Part shown: positions 43,288 to 52,591 of the stretch, piece after piece | Numbering within the stretch: position 1 is the stretch's first letter | How the letters are laid out: each line of letters opens with the position of its first letter | Origin: Ruminococcaceae bacterium UBA3753 | GTDB lineage: Bacteria; Bacillota; Clostridia; Oscillospirales; Acutalibacteraceae | Reading direction: 5' to 3' | Length of the DNA: 53,903 nt | Assembly (NCBI GenBank): GCA_002372375.1 | Contig: DFGJ01000029.1 | Coordinates: 61,278 to 115,180, forward strand | Program-made: the position numbers and the translations under genes | Notes under the pieces: generated by a model | Database searches by the model: none | What the model saw: only the letters and a program-made list of their open reading frames with translations | Told to the model about the DNA's origin: nothing

Positions 43288-44739
43288 TTGCAAAAAAAAC
43301 AAGTTAGAACGCGGTACGCTCCAAGTCCCACGGGCAATATGCATATAGGAAATTTGAGGACTGCACTCTATGGGTATTTGATAGCAAAATCTTCAGGTGG
43401 AAAGTTTATTTTAAGAATAGAAGATACTGATCAAAGTCGTTTTTGTGAGGGGGCTGTAGATCTGATTTATGACACTTTAGATAAAGTTGGAATAGTTTGT
43501 GATGAAGGGCCTAAGAATCCGGGTAAGTTTGGACCATATGTTCAGAGTGAGCGACTGGATATTTATAGAAATCATGCAAAAAAGTTACTAGATTCCGGTG
43601 ATGCATACTACTGTTTCTGTACAGAAGAAAGGCTGCAATCTCTTAAAAATGATGATGAATTCGCTGGTTACGATAGGCGCTGTCGAAATCTTAGTCCGAG
43701 TTTAATAAAAAAGAAACTTCATGATAGAGTACCATACGTAATAAGGCAAAGGGTTCCGTTGGAGGGCTACACATCTTTTGTAGATTCAGTTTACGGAAGT
43801 GTAACGATATGTAATAAAGAAATAGAGGATCAAATTCTTGTAAAGGCAGATGGGTATCCGACTTATAATTTTGCAAATGTGGTTGACGATCATTTGATGG
43901 GGATAACGCATGTGGTAAGGGGTTGTGAGTATTTAACTTCTACACCAAAATATAACCTTTTGTATGAATCTTTTAACTGGGAGAAGCCACTTTACGTTCA
44001 CCTACCGCTGATATTGGGTAAAAACAAAGACGGCAGTACGGAAAAGCTTTCCAAACGGCATGGTGCAGTAAGTTTTAAAGACTTAACTGATTTGGGTTAT
44101 CTGCCGGGGGCTATAATAAATTATGTAGCATTTTTAGGTTGGTGTCCTGTAGAGAATAGAGAGATTTTTTCTTTGGAAGATCTTGTAACGGTTTTTTCGG
44201 TAGAGCGGATTGGCAAATCGCCAGCAGTATTTGATTACGATAAACTTAATTGGTTTAACTCAGAGTATATAAAACTTATGTCAGACGATGTTTTTTATAA
44301 TTTGTCAGAGCCATTTGTGAAAAAAGCTCTTAAAAGTTCGGATTATAATTTCAGAAAGATATCCTCTTTGCTTAAGGGCAGAATTTCTAATTTTAGTGAG
44401 ATAAAAGAAAAAATAGATTTCTTAAACGAATGTTGCGATTACAGCAAAGAACTTTTTATAAATAAGAAAAGCAAAAGTGGTTTAGAAAGTTCGCAAATTG
44501 TATTGAAAAAGAGCATGGATATTTTGGAAAAAATAGAAAACTTTTCACACGAAAGTGTTTTTGACAACCTTAAAAAGCTTGCATCAGATTTAGGCGTTAA
44601 AATAAATACAGTGATGTGGCCTATCAGAGTGGCGCTTTCTGGTCTTTCAGCGACGCCTGGTGGTTGCACAGATCTTTTGGAAATCTTGGGTAAGGATGAA
44701 TCTTTAAGGCGAATAAAAAAAGCGATTGGTATGTTTTAA
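43288..44739 (+). CDS. gltX: Glutamyl-tRNA synthetase
   Basis: Class I synthetase charging tRNA-Glu. HIGH-type motif in RYAPSPTGNMHIGNLRTALY, GGKFILRIEDTDQSR, the GluRS-specific GCEYLTSTPKYNLLYE region, and KMSKS-type KLSKRHG. The C-terminal anticodon-binding part ends GGCTDLLEILGKDESLRRI. 483 aa. The TTG at 43288 is preceded by AAGGTGG; a GTG inside that site (43273) is in frame but would lack its own ribosome-binding site. The window also encodes GlnRS, so Gln-tRNA can be made directly. Confidence 0.95.
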   Translation: MQKKQVRTRYAPSPTGNMHIGNLRTALYGYLIAKSSGGKFILRIEDTDQSRFCEGAVDLIYDTLDKVGIVCDEGPKNPGKFGPYVQSERLDIYRNHAKKLLDSGDAYYCFCTEERLQSLKNDDEFAGYDRRCRNLSPSLIKKKLHDRVPYVIRQRVPLEGYTSFVDSVYGSVTICNKEIEDQILVKADGYPTYNFANVVDDHLMGITHVVRGCEYLTSTPKYNLLYESFNWEKPLYVHLPLILGKNKDGSTEKLSKRHGAVSFKDLTDLGYLPGAIINYVAFLGWCPVENREIFSLEDLVTVFSVERIGKSPAVFDYDKLNWFNSEYIKLMSDDVFYNLSEPFVKKALKSSDYNFRKISSLLKGRISNFSEIKEKIDFLNECCDYSKELFINKKSKSGLESSQIVLKKSMDILEKIENFSHESVFDNLKKLASDLGVKINTVMWPIRVALSGLSATPGGCTDLLEILGKDESLRRIKKAIGMF

Positions 44740-45141
44740 TAGGGATTGTTTGAAATTTTTATTAATTGGAAATAAAACGACACAGGTTGCCTTGCATTGA
44801 GATGACCGGGATTACAGTGGTTGCTGTTGGCTTTTTTGGGTAGATTCTTTAGAAACTTTAGGGAATAAGACTCTTTAAATTTAGAAGACAAGGATAAATT
44901 GATTTTGGAACTTTGTTTTATCTAAGGAAGGGTGTTCTGTTTTTTAAAGATACGTGAGTGGCAAGATATAAGATTTTGTTTTTTGTATAAATTCTAAAAA
45001 ATATGTCGTTTTGCTATTTTTTGAGATTTAACAAACATAAAGTTTGTGTATTTATATAGTTAATAGTTCTTGCTCTTAGATGGTTTTTGCTGTATAATTA
45101 GGGCACTTAGTTGTTTTTGTGTAAATAGGGTGGTGTTGAAG
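44740..45141. other. Non-coding region before the Cys-rich secreted protein gene
   Basis: Holds the promoter at 45070-45098. The rest shows no gene or clear terminator. Confidence 0.4.
45070..45098 (+). promoter_or_regulatory. Promoter of the Cys-rich secreted protein gene
   Basis: TTGCTC (45070-45075) and TATAAT (45093-45098) with a 17-base spacer, ~44 bases upstream of the chosen start. The paralogous gene at 52.6 kb has a similarly placed promoter. Confidence 0.65.
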
Positions 45142-46518
45142 TTGAATTTAAAAAGTTACTTTGGAAAAGTGTTCGCTGTTTCTGCTGTTTCTAGTTGCGT
45201 GCTAAATTCTTTGAGTTCCAGCTGTGCTAGTGCGTGGTGGCTTTGGGGATCGCAAAAAAGTGCTGATAGTACTGCTAAACAGAATAATTCTACGGATGTG
45301 TGCAGTGAGACTAAAGCTCAACAAAGTAGTGCTGTACCTGCACAAGATATAGGTGTACCTGAGCAAGGTGACTCTAAAATTGTGCAAAGTGTTGGTACTG
45401 GTAAGGGCGAGTTTCTCTTTTGGGGTATTATGGGCGCAATTGTTACCATGCCTGTATGGGAAGAGCACTTATTTAATGGGATAGAATGGATAAAAAATAA
45501 GATCTTTGGAAGCGATATTGACTATATAGAGAAGCATGGCAGAGATCCCGTGGCCCGTGAAAAGCTGGGCAATTTGTTATTTAGGGCTAGAGAGATAAAC
45601 TGTGATACTTTTGACCTTATGTACCAAAAGGTACTTTCAGATAGGGTGGTTCCCGGCGTGGACACTATGCTCATTGTACTTAAAGAGGCTGAAAAACGTT
45701 TAGAATTATTTAATGAAGTGCGCCGACTTGTGCAGTCTGATGAGGTAAATAAGAAGATTTTGTACATTGCCAAAAAGGCAGCTCGCTGTGATGATTTTAG
45801 TTGTAAAGTCACTCCTAATTTTGGTTTAAACACTTCACCCACCGTTTTGACAAATTTAGCTACAGGGATTGGAATGCGGGCTTTTGATAGCTTGTTAGAT
45901 GGGTCTTCTGGTAAGCATGGCGATTATAGTTACAATATTTTTGAGAGGAAGTGTTGGGAAGAGCAAATTAGACGCGAGAGAGATAAGCGTGGGGATTTCT
46001 ATTTCTTTAGTAAGCCTTTTGGTGATGTGTTAGGTACTCTTAAGACATGTGAATATAATCTTTCTGAGTCATTCCGTAATTATCCGGATATGAAAGAACC
46101 GCTGAATAGTGTTATAAAGTCTTTGAAGGAGCGCCTGCAAAAGTTAAAATTGGCTCCAGCCTCGCCTCCTGAAAATGCTGGGGAAGAGTACCTGGTTGCC
46201 CTCCGGCTAATATTATTTAGACTAAGTGAGCTTGAAAAGCTGGTGTTTGGTGGGGTTTCAGAGCAGTGCGCTTTCGCTCCGGGGTTTGTTTCCTTTGAAG
46301 GGGGTGGTGTTCCAAAAAATAAGAGTGTAGTTTTTGTAGATCGTCTCAATAATGAGTATCCTGACTTAAATAGGCAGTTGGATTTAGCTGTGTGTGAGAT
46401 TGGGTGTCTTAATAACGGTGAAGAGCGTACATACATTGATGGTGTTGGTGCAAGTTGCTACGAAAAATGCCATAAGCAGAAAACTTGTGGTAAGAATACT
46501 AGGGATATAAAGAGGTAG
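45142..46518 (+). CDS. Secreted Cys-rich coiled-coil protein, new family (member 1)
   Basis: 458 aa, no known family. TTG start with AGGGTGGTG upstream gives a signal sequence (MNLKSYFGKVFAVSAVSSCV); a Ser/Gln-rich linker follows, then a hydrophobic segment (FLFWGIMGAIVTMPVW). The long charged helical region includes DIDYIEKH, LGNLLF, VLKEAEKRLELF and NKKILYIAKKA. The C-terminal part has LRLILFRLSELEKLVFGG, then AVCEIGCLNNGEE and SCYEKCHKQKTCGKN. The same order (NIEYISKR, LGELF, VLRAAKEKLRRL, NRKIFEVAEE, LRRLEILMWGG, CEIDRL, C-x-x-x-C-K) occurs in the 310-aa protein at 52592-53524, so they are paralogues. Probably exported and disulphide-bonded; a host or surface interaction role is only a guess. 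Confidence 0.8.
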   Translation: MNLKSYFGKVFAVSAVSSCVLNSLSSSCASAWWLWGSQKSADSTAKQNNSTDVCSETKAQQSSAVPAQDIGVPEQGDSKIVQSVGTGKGEFLFWGIMGAIVTMPVWEEHLFNGIEWIKNKIFGSDIDYIEKHGRDPVAREKLGNLLFRAREINCDTFDLMYQKVLSDRVVPGVDTMLIVLKEAEKRLELFNEVRRLVQSDEVNKKILYIAKKAARCDDFSCKVTPNFGLNTSPTVLTNLATGIGMRAFDSLLDGSSGKHGDYSYNIFERKCWEEQIRRERDKRGDFYFFSKPFGDVLGTLKTCEYNLSESFRNYPDMKEPLNSVIKSLKERLQKLKLAPASPPENAGEEYLVALRLILFRLSELEKLVFGGVSEQCAFAPGFVSFEGGGVPKNKSVVFVDRLNNEYPDLNRQLDLAVCEIGCLNNGEERTYIDGVGASCYEKCHKQKTCGKNTRDIKR

Positions 46519-46799
46519 GGTAATAAATAAAAAATCAGTAAATGCGATATAACTATACCGAATCGAGATGTGTCTAGACACTATCAGGAAGTTTTAAATT
46601 TTTTTTTCATAGTATCTTCGAAGTTTGTAATTTACCGTTTATTTGAGTAAAATCTAATTTATTGTTGAGTGTAGTTTTAGATTTTGAACTTCTTGGTAAA
46701 TTTTAATGTATTTGCTGGAATTTTACGGTTATTCAGTAGCTCGGTAAATCGGAAAGTGGTTCCGCTCTTTAGTAATTTTATTTCTTGCGAGGTTTTTTG
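46519..46799. other. Short intergenic region before glnS
   Basis: AT-rich, no gene, no clear terminator. The glnS ribosome-binding site GCGAGG lies at its end. Confidence 0.4.
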
Positions 46800-48470
46800 G
46801 TGGGAGAGGGAAACAAGGTCATCAGTGATAATAATTTTTTAAAGGATATCCTTAGAAAGGATTTTTTTGAAAATACAGATTATAAAGGAGTGAGAATACA
46901 TACTAGGTTTCCCCCTGAGCCAAATGGCTATTTGCATATTGGTCATGCGAAGGCAATTTGCATAGATTTTTCTCTAGCGCAAGAGTATAACGGCATTTGC
47001 AATCTTAGGATGGACGATACTAACCCGGGGAAAGAAGAAAAAGAGTATGTTTCCAGCATAAAAGAGGATGTTAGGTGGCTAGGCTTTTCGTGGGAAGGCG
47101 GATTATGTTACGCCTCTGATTATTTTGATTTTATGTATGACTTTGCTGTATCACTGATAAAAAGGGGTTTCGCGTATGTCTGTAATATGACTCAGGAAGA
47201 GGTAAAGGCTAATAGAGGCGATACAAAAACACCGGCTAAAAGCTTTTATAGAGATAGACCAGCGGAAGAAAGTTTAGATCTCTTTGCGAGAATGAGGAGC
47301 GGAGAATTCCCCGATGGTGCTATGACTGTGCGTGCAAAGATAGATCTTTCTTCAGGAAACTTTAATATGCGAGATCCGGTTATATATAGGATTTGCCATA
47401 AAAGTCACCACCGAACCGGCGACAGGTGGTGTATATATCCAATGTATGATTATGCGCACCCTATAGAGGATGCCCTTGAGGGGATAACTCATTCTTTTTG
47501 TACGTTAGAGTTTGAAGATCACAGACCTTTGTACAACTGGGTAGTGGACCATATGGAAAATTTAACTATAAAGCCAAAGCAGATAGAGTTTGCTCGACTT
47601 AACGTTACCGGCATGGTGATGAGTAAAAGGAAATTAAAAAAACTTGTTGACCTTAAATTAGTAGATGGTTGGGATGATCCTCGTATGCCTACAATTTGTG
47701 GCCTTAGAAGAAGAGGATTTACTCCTTCGTCTATAAGGAATTTTTGTGAAAAGATTGGCGTTTCTAAAGTTGCCAGCACAGTTGATTATAAATTTTTAGA
47801 GCACTGTCTTAGAAATGATCTGAATCTGCACGCTAATAGAGTTATGGCTATTATTGATCCTGTTAATTTGATCATCACTAATTATCCTGATAACAAAATA
47901 GAGGAGTTACTTATTGAAAATAACCCAAACAATGTTTCTTGTGGTAACAGAAAGGTAAAATTTTCTAAGAATCTTTATATGGAACGTAGTGATTTTTTAA
48001 AAGAATCGAAGAAAGGCTACCATAGATTGTTTCCCGGTGGCAAAGTTAGGTTGAAAGGTGCTTATGTCGTGGAATGTATCGGTTATGATTTAGACGAAGA
48101 CGAAAAAGTAACAACTGTTTATGCAACTTACGATCCGGAAACCAAAGGTGGTAATACAAGGGAGGGTGAAAAAATTAAGGGGACGATTCATTGGGTAGAA
48201 AAAGAAAGTGCTATTGATGCTACAGTTAAGATATATGAAAATCTGTTTTTGGCTGACATTATCCCTGACGATTTTGAGGAGGTTTTAAATCCAAACTCTT
48301 TAAAGGTAGTAAGTGGCTGTAAATTAGAGGAAAGTTTAGCAAGTGCAAAAATTGGGGAAAATTTTCAGTTTATGCGCCAAGGGTATTTTTGCCTTGATAA
48401 TAAAGATTCAAGAGAGGGTTCTTTGGTCTTTAACAGATCTGTTGCGCTTAAGGATAGTTATAAAGGATAA
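46800..48470 (+). CDS. glnS: Glutaminyl-tRNA synthetase
   Basis: GlnRS charges tRNA-Gln directly. It has TRFPPEPNGYLHIGHAKAIC (HIGH motif in the GlnRS form PPEPNG), LRMDDTNPGKEEKEYV, THSFCTLEFEDHRPLYNW, and KMSKS-type VMSKRKL. The anticodon-binding beta-barrel domains are complete (GGKVRLKGAYVVECIGYDLD, KGTIHWV). ~556 aa with the GTG at 46800 (GCGAGG seven bases upstream). Many Firmicutes lack GlnRS and use GatCAB; its presence beside a normal GltX fits certain Clostridia, or ancient transfer. Confidence 0.95.
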   Translation: MGEGNKVISDNNFLKDILRKDFFENTDYKGVRIHTRFPPEPNGYLHIGHAKAICIDFSLAQEYNGICNLRMDDTNPGKEEKEYVSSIKEDVRWLGFSWEGGLCYASDYFDFMYDFAVSLIKRGFAYVCNMTQEEVKANRGDTKTPAKSFYRDRPAEESLDLFARMRSGEFPDGAMTVRAKIDLSSGNFNMRDPVIYRICHKSHHRTGDRWCIYPMYDYAHPIEDALEGITHSFCTLEFEDHRPLYNWVVDHMENLTIKPKQIEFARLNVTGMVMSKRKLKKLVDLKLVDGWDDPRMPTICGLRRRGFTPSSIRNFCEKIGVSKVASTVDYKFLEHCLRNDLNLHANRVMAIIDPVNLIITNYPDNKIEELLIENNPNNVSCGNRKVKFSKNLYMERSDFLKESKKGYHRLFPGGKVRLKGAYVVECIGYDLDEDEKVTTVYATYDPETKGGNTREGEKIKGTIHWVEKESAIDATVKIYENLFLADIIPDDFEEVLNPNSLKVVSGCKLEESLASAKIGENFQFMRQGYFCLDNKDSREGSLVFNRSVALKDSYKG

Positions 48471-49491
48471 TTTTTGGGAAATTGTTTGTAAATTTCTATG
48501 TTGTTACAATATAGTTCTTTTCACTTGCGGTTCAAAACGAAATGTGGAATTTGTTTTTTCAGTGTTTACGAGACGTACTTCAGTTAACGTAATTTGTGGA
48601 AAATAAGTTTTTGTTAGGTGAAAGAAAACACGCGGTATATTTGTTAAGCTTAATTGAGCAATAAAATTTCGCAGACCACAGACATTATTTATACAGGCTG
48701 ATGTGTTAAATGAGAGTACGGTCTTTAACGCGATTGATTAGTTTTTGGATCAGATACAACTGCCGTTGGCAAAATGATACTTGTAGACATTGTGTTAATG
48801 CAAGTTAGGGTAATGTAAGTTAAAATTTCTAGAGCGGTATTTACTGCTGTTGGAGTTTTTGCGTCAAGTGGTCTACTTGTGGTATTTGTTTGTAAGCAGC
48901 CAAAAAGGAACATGTATCCCGGTATTCAAGATAAAAAAGTACATATATTAAGGCTGGTCTAGAGTAATGTAATTTTATTATAACGTGAAAAGCTTTTCAG
49001 ATTAAAGTCATAATATAACGGCCGTACGAGATAAATTTGGTTCCTACAAGCGCGCGTTTTGATCGGTTTATGTGATAAACTCAACGCGGTATCCTAACAA
49101 TCAGCTTAGCTTACACAAAAACAGGAAACAAGAAAAAATATATGGCAAAAAATTTCTACAGCATTTTGTGTTTTCTAAATCTTAAAGCTCCGAGCTACTG
49201 TGCGTCCCGCATTCAACATAGGCACGCGCTCTTACGTAAAATATTATGTACGAGGACTTAGGATGCATTCTAATTTTTATACACAAACATCGAAAAATAT
49301 CTGAGGAAGAATATCATTACTGTCTACTACAAAGTCTGAATTTAACAGCAGGAAGGAGCACAAACGGCGCTAGCAACTAGTTTTAGCTAATTTTATAAAA
49401 ACGCCAAAAAGTGGACCACTCTCCTCCGAAAAATCAAGTTCAAAAATAAGAAAAAAATTATCACAAAAGAACTGAATAAGCTTCTTATTTG
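48471..49491. other. ~1 kb non-coding region between convergent genes
   Basis: Contains a possible secreted-peptide remnant (48819-48962). Base skew changes from G/T-rich to A/C-rich near 49.0-49.1 kb. No other feature recognised. Confidence 0.4.
48819..48962 (+). pseudogene. Possible remnant of a secreted protein gene
   Basis: AGGG eight bases before a GTT opens 48 codons: VKISRAVFTAVGVFASSGLL, then VVFVCKQPKRNMYPG and a stop. The beginning resembles the signal sequences of the secreted proteins in this window. GTT is not a normal start; a G-to-T change from GTG would explain it. Low support. Confidence 0.25.
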
Positions 49492-50826
49492 TTAAAATGC
49501 TTTATTTTCCTTTTTTATCTTTGAACTAATAGTGATCTGTACTGGCTTTTTGTTGTTGTCATGAATAATAACTGGCTCACAACCTATCTTAACCGTATCT
49601 TTGTTAATGATTAACTTTTGTGCGGTTGGGTCGTCAGGAAGTTCATACATGTATTTAGCCAAGATCTCTTCCATAATCGCCCTTAACCCACGCGCACCAG
49701 TTTCTCGTTCGATTGCTTTGTTCGCAACTTCCACCAGGGCCTCTCGCTCGAACTCTAGTTCTATTTCATCTAAACTAAAAAGTTTTTTATATTGCTTTAA
49801 AATTGCATTCTTTGGTTCACACAATACTCTTACTAAATCATCTTTGCTCAAACTGTTTAAGTGGGTAATTATGGGCAACCTGCCTATAAGCTCAGGTATC
49901 AAACCATATTTAACTAAATCGTGCGGCAGAACGTCTTTTGCCCAATCAGAGGATAACTTTTCTTTTTTGGTTACCACCTTTCCTCCAAACCCCATAGTTG
50001 ACGATCCTCTTCTACTTTCCACAACCTTCTCGAGTCCTTCAAAAGCGCCACCGCAAATAAACAATATGTTAGAAGTATCCATTCTCATGAATTCTTGTTG
50101 AGGATGTTTGCGCCCTCCACCTGGAGGAACACTGGCTATAGTGCCCTCCAGAATCTTCAGTAAAGACTGCTGCACTCCTTCTCCACTAACATCTCTAGTA
50201 ATAGAAGGGTTCTCTGATTTTCTGGCTATTTTATCAATCTCATCCACATATATGATACCACGCTGAGCTCTTTCAATATCAAAATCCGCAGCCTGAATTA
50301 GCCGGAGCAAAATATTCTCCACATCTTCACCAACATAGCCAGCCTCTGTAAGAGTGGTAGCATCAGCAATGGCAAGAGGTACATCTAATATCCTAGCTAA
50401 AGTCTGCGCCAGCAAAGTCTTTCCTACCCCCGTAGGTCCAAGCAACAAAATATTACTCTTCCCTAGTTCAACGTCATCATTAACTCCAAAGTACACTCTC
50501 TTATAGTGATTATAAACAGCTACAGATAAATTTTTTTTTGCTTCCTCCTGGCCAATAACATAATCATCCAATTTTTTCTTAATTTCTTTTGGTTTTGGCA
50601 GGACCTTAGTCACTACTTCATCAACGGTCGACTTATTAGATTTAAGATTAATCTTTGCACGCTCTAAGTCAGTATTACCATCCTCTTCTAAAATAGATAC
50701 ACAGAGACGTATACATTCATCGCATATATAAACTCCAGGACCGGCAACCAATTTTTCGGCACTGTCTTGAGACTTATTGCAAAATGAACATACAACCCTT
50801 CCGCTATTTCCCAACCTTTTAGACAT
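49492..50826 (-). CDS. clpX: ATP-dependent Clp protease ATP-binding subunit ClpX
   Basis: AAA+ unfoldase that feeds ClpP. N-terminal zinc-binding domain with CSFCNKSQ and CDECIRLC, Walker A LLLGPTGVGKT, Walker B IIYVDEIDKIARK, the pore loop and sensor region of the AAA+ module, and the C-terminal ETGARGLRAIMEEIL. 444 aa. The ATG at 50826 begins the standard MSKRLGNSGRVVCSFC and has AGAGG upstream; an in-frame codon 27 bases earlier is not family-like. clpP and tig, frequent neighbours, are absent here. Confidence 0.95.
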   Translation of the reverse strand: MSKRLGNSGRVVCSFCNKSQDSAEKLVAGPGVYICDECIRLCVSILEEDGNTDLERAKINLKSNKSTVDEVVTKVLPKPKEIKKKLDDYVIGQEEAKKNLSVAVYNHYKRVYFGVNDDVELGKSNILLLGPTGVGKTLLAQTLARILDVPLAIADATTLTEAGYVGEDVENILLRLIQAADFDIERAQRGIIYVDEIDKIARKSENPSITRDVSGEGVQQSLLKILEGTIASVPPGGGRKHPQQEFMRMDTSNILFICGGAFEGLEKVVESRRGSSTMGFGGKVVTKKEKLSSDWAKDVLPHDLVKYGLIPELIGRLPIITHLNSLSKDDLVRVLCEPKNAILKQYKKLFSLDEIELEFEREALVEVANKAIERETGARGLRAIMEEILAKYMYELPDDPTAQKLIINKDTVKIGCEPVIIHDNNKKPVQITISSKIKKENKAF

Positions 50827-51265
50827 ACAAGAAGCGCCTCTCTTATTTACCACTAACAGTTATTGTGGTGTAAGTCTGACAAAAAAATCGCGTCAACAAC
50901 AAAGTTACTGCAACCGTGCACAAGAAAACAAATTTACATACAAGTTAGCGTGCAACAAGCAAAAGCTAAAAACTATTGCTAACAACAACCAGCCTTTATT
51001 TTAACATGTTTAATCTAAAATTTAAACCCTAATTGATACTCCGGTGCTAATTTTTTAATCAAGTGTGCACCAATTGCAGTGACTTCAAGATAAATCGGCC
51101 TCAGCCCATATAAACTGAAAGTGTGAATCTTAAAGCGAAGTGGAAGCACTAACAATAAAAAAGAAATGTGCAGAGTAAAGCGCCATGCGCATTCAGCCAT
51201 TCACCGAATTTTTGGGAAATTCGATTTTCAACACATTTCTTCTATATGCACAATCTTTATAAATA
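50827..51265. other. Non-coding region upstream of clpX
   Basis: A 61-codon minus-strand frame (51015-51200) starts with ATG after GGTGA but has no recognisable product (it ends GAHLIKKLAPEYQLGFKF); I rate it below gene level. The clpX promoter is expected here. Confidence 0.35.
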
Positions 51266-52042
51266 TTAAAAACAATCCGCAATTATATTTTTTGCAATTT
51301 TCTCGGCATGTTTCCCTGAAATATCCTTGCCTGATGACAAGTTAATCGCAAAGTATACTTTTTTACCATTTTTTTCATAAAATCCGACAAACCAACCATT
51401 ATTACCGTTTCCGCTTGTTCCTGTTTTTCCGTACAATAATCCATCGTTTATGCTTTCTTTTTGCATAATCTTTTTTAATATTTCTATGTTACGACCATCA
51501 ATAGAAAGCTTGTATTCAAACAAATTTTTTAAAAAGCCAGTTTGCTCCATAGGTGAGATTGTTAGTGATGAGTCGAGCCAAAAAGGAATCTCTGCTGACG
51601 TATCTTTATTTCCGTAAGAAATTTCATTTACAAAATCTGTTAATTTTTCTTTTCCGATTTCATTTGCTACTTTTTCAAAATACCAAACTGCAGATAAATT
51701 AAATGCTTCTTTCAAACTCAAATCTTTATTCCACTCATCAAAATATCTTTTTACGCCATCCCACTTAATTACTGTGTTCTCATCTTTCAGCACACCACAT
51801 TTTAGCCCGGCAAGAGTAGCTACGATTTTGAATGTAGAACAAGGCGATTTCCGAATACCTGTTGATTCATCACCGTACACATAGCACTCATTGTCTTTAA
51901 GAAAAACTGCACATCCACCATTGTTTTCAAAATATTTCGCATAGTCCCGTCCTACAATATCATAGGCTACCGCATGGCATTCAAAAAATGTGACAATTGA
52001 CACAAAAAAACAAGTGACAAAGCGAAAAACAAATTTTTTCAA
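51266..52042 (-). CDS. Class D beta-lactamase (OXA-type fold)
   Basis: Serine beta-lactamase. All class D motifs are visible: S69-T-F-K72 (PCSTFKIV), S117-A-V (NLSAVWYF), Y143-G-N (ISYGNKD), the omega-loop Trp155 and K206-T-G (YGKTGTSGNG). The TTG at 52042 follows AGGGG by seven bases and begins a signal peptide (MKKFVFRFVTCFFVSIVTFF, likely cleaved after HAVA). 258 aa, normal size. The frame is open upstream but lacks a start signal. The active-site set is complete, so it is probably functional, or a penicillin-binding sensor-like relative. A short piece of it is repeated at 52522-52552. Confidence 0.92.
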   Translation of the reverse strand: MKKFVFRFVTCFFVSIVTFFECHAVAYDIVGRDYAKYFENNGGCAVFLKDNECYVYGDESTGIRKSPCSTFKIVATLAGLKCGVLKDENTVIKWDGVKRYFDEWNKDLSLKEAFNLSAVWYFEKVANEIGKEKLTDFVNEISYGNKDTSAEIPFWLDSSLTISPMEQTGFLKNLFEYKLSIDGRNIEILKKIMQKESINDGLLYGKTGTSGNGNNGWFVGFYEKNGKKVYFAINLSSGKDISGKHAEKIAKNIIADCF

Positions 52043-52394
52043 AACGCTACCCCTAAATCCAGAAAGATTTCCCACCTTATTCCAATAGTTTACCGCTCTC
52101 CACAAAAGCTGCAAATTGCCCTGCCAACAAGCTATACGTTATATAAATATAAGAGAAAATTAGAGGAAAAACAAAACACAGGAACCTCACCGCGATGTAA
52201 CATACACGAGATAATAGCAGTTTATCATAAACGCATAAAAAACACAAAAAAACATGGTCATGGTATTCACCAGTTTTTCAGATTTTCCGGGACCCCGATT
52301 TTCAGCCTGCTACTTCTCCATTACTTTTAATCTTTATGAACATTGATATGCTTTTCTTAAATATCCTTAATATGCTGACAAGCTGATATAACAT

Positions 52395-52431
52395 GGGGTG
52401 TTTATGCTTTTTCCTAGCATAACCTGTCCCC
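52395..52431. repeat. Compound hairpin
   Basis: TTATGC/GCATAA inner stem around a nine-base loop and GGGG/CCCC outer stem separated by an asymmetric internal loop. No T-run. Possibly a structured RNA element. Confidence 0.4.
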
Positions 52432-52521
52432 GTATCTTTATATGTTGAGCACAGACAGTTCAAACAGTTATTTAAGAAATAGACCCGCTCTTTAAGAAGG
52501 AAACCTTAGCCACGATCAAGT

Positions 52522-52552
52522 CAAAAAGGAATCACTGCTGACGTATCCTTAT
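52522..52552 (-). pseudogene. Short duplicated fragment of the beta-lactamase gene
   Basis: 29 of 31 bases match positions 51579-51609 inside the beta-lactamase gene, in the same orientation. It encodes the piece around DTSAEIPFW. The flanks show weaker similarity, so the original copy was probably longer and has eroded. Confidence 0.7.
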
Positions 52553-52591
52553 GACCACTAAACATCCCCGCTACTACTAAACTAGCTCTGT

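Larger units (their letters stand above)
52043..52591. other. Non-coding region with a gene fragment and a hairpin
   Basis: Between two minus-strand genes. Holds a GGGG...CCCC/TTATGC-GCATAA hairpin (52395-52431) and a 31-base fragment of the beta-lactamase gene (52522-52552). No intact gene. Confidence 0.45.

Noticed and set aside
45124..45141. A T-box riboswitch from the AGGGTGG sequence before the secreted gene
   Set aside because: The rest of the T-box consensus (ACCGCG and specifier stem) is missing; it is better read as the ribosome-binding site.
699..48470. Insertion sequences or transposase genes
   Set aside because: No transposase-like ORF or terminal repeats with target duplications were recognised anywhere in the window; the duplicated pieces are fragments of local genes.
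51015..51200. A 61-codon minus-strand frame between the beta-lactamase and clpX genes
   Set aside because: Only a weak GGTGA precedes its ATG and no recognisable product or conservation signal could be seen; kept as a note in the gap entry.
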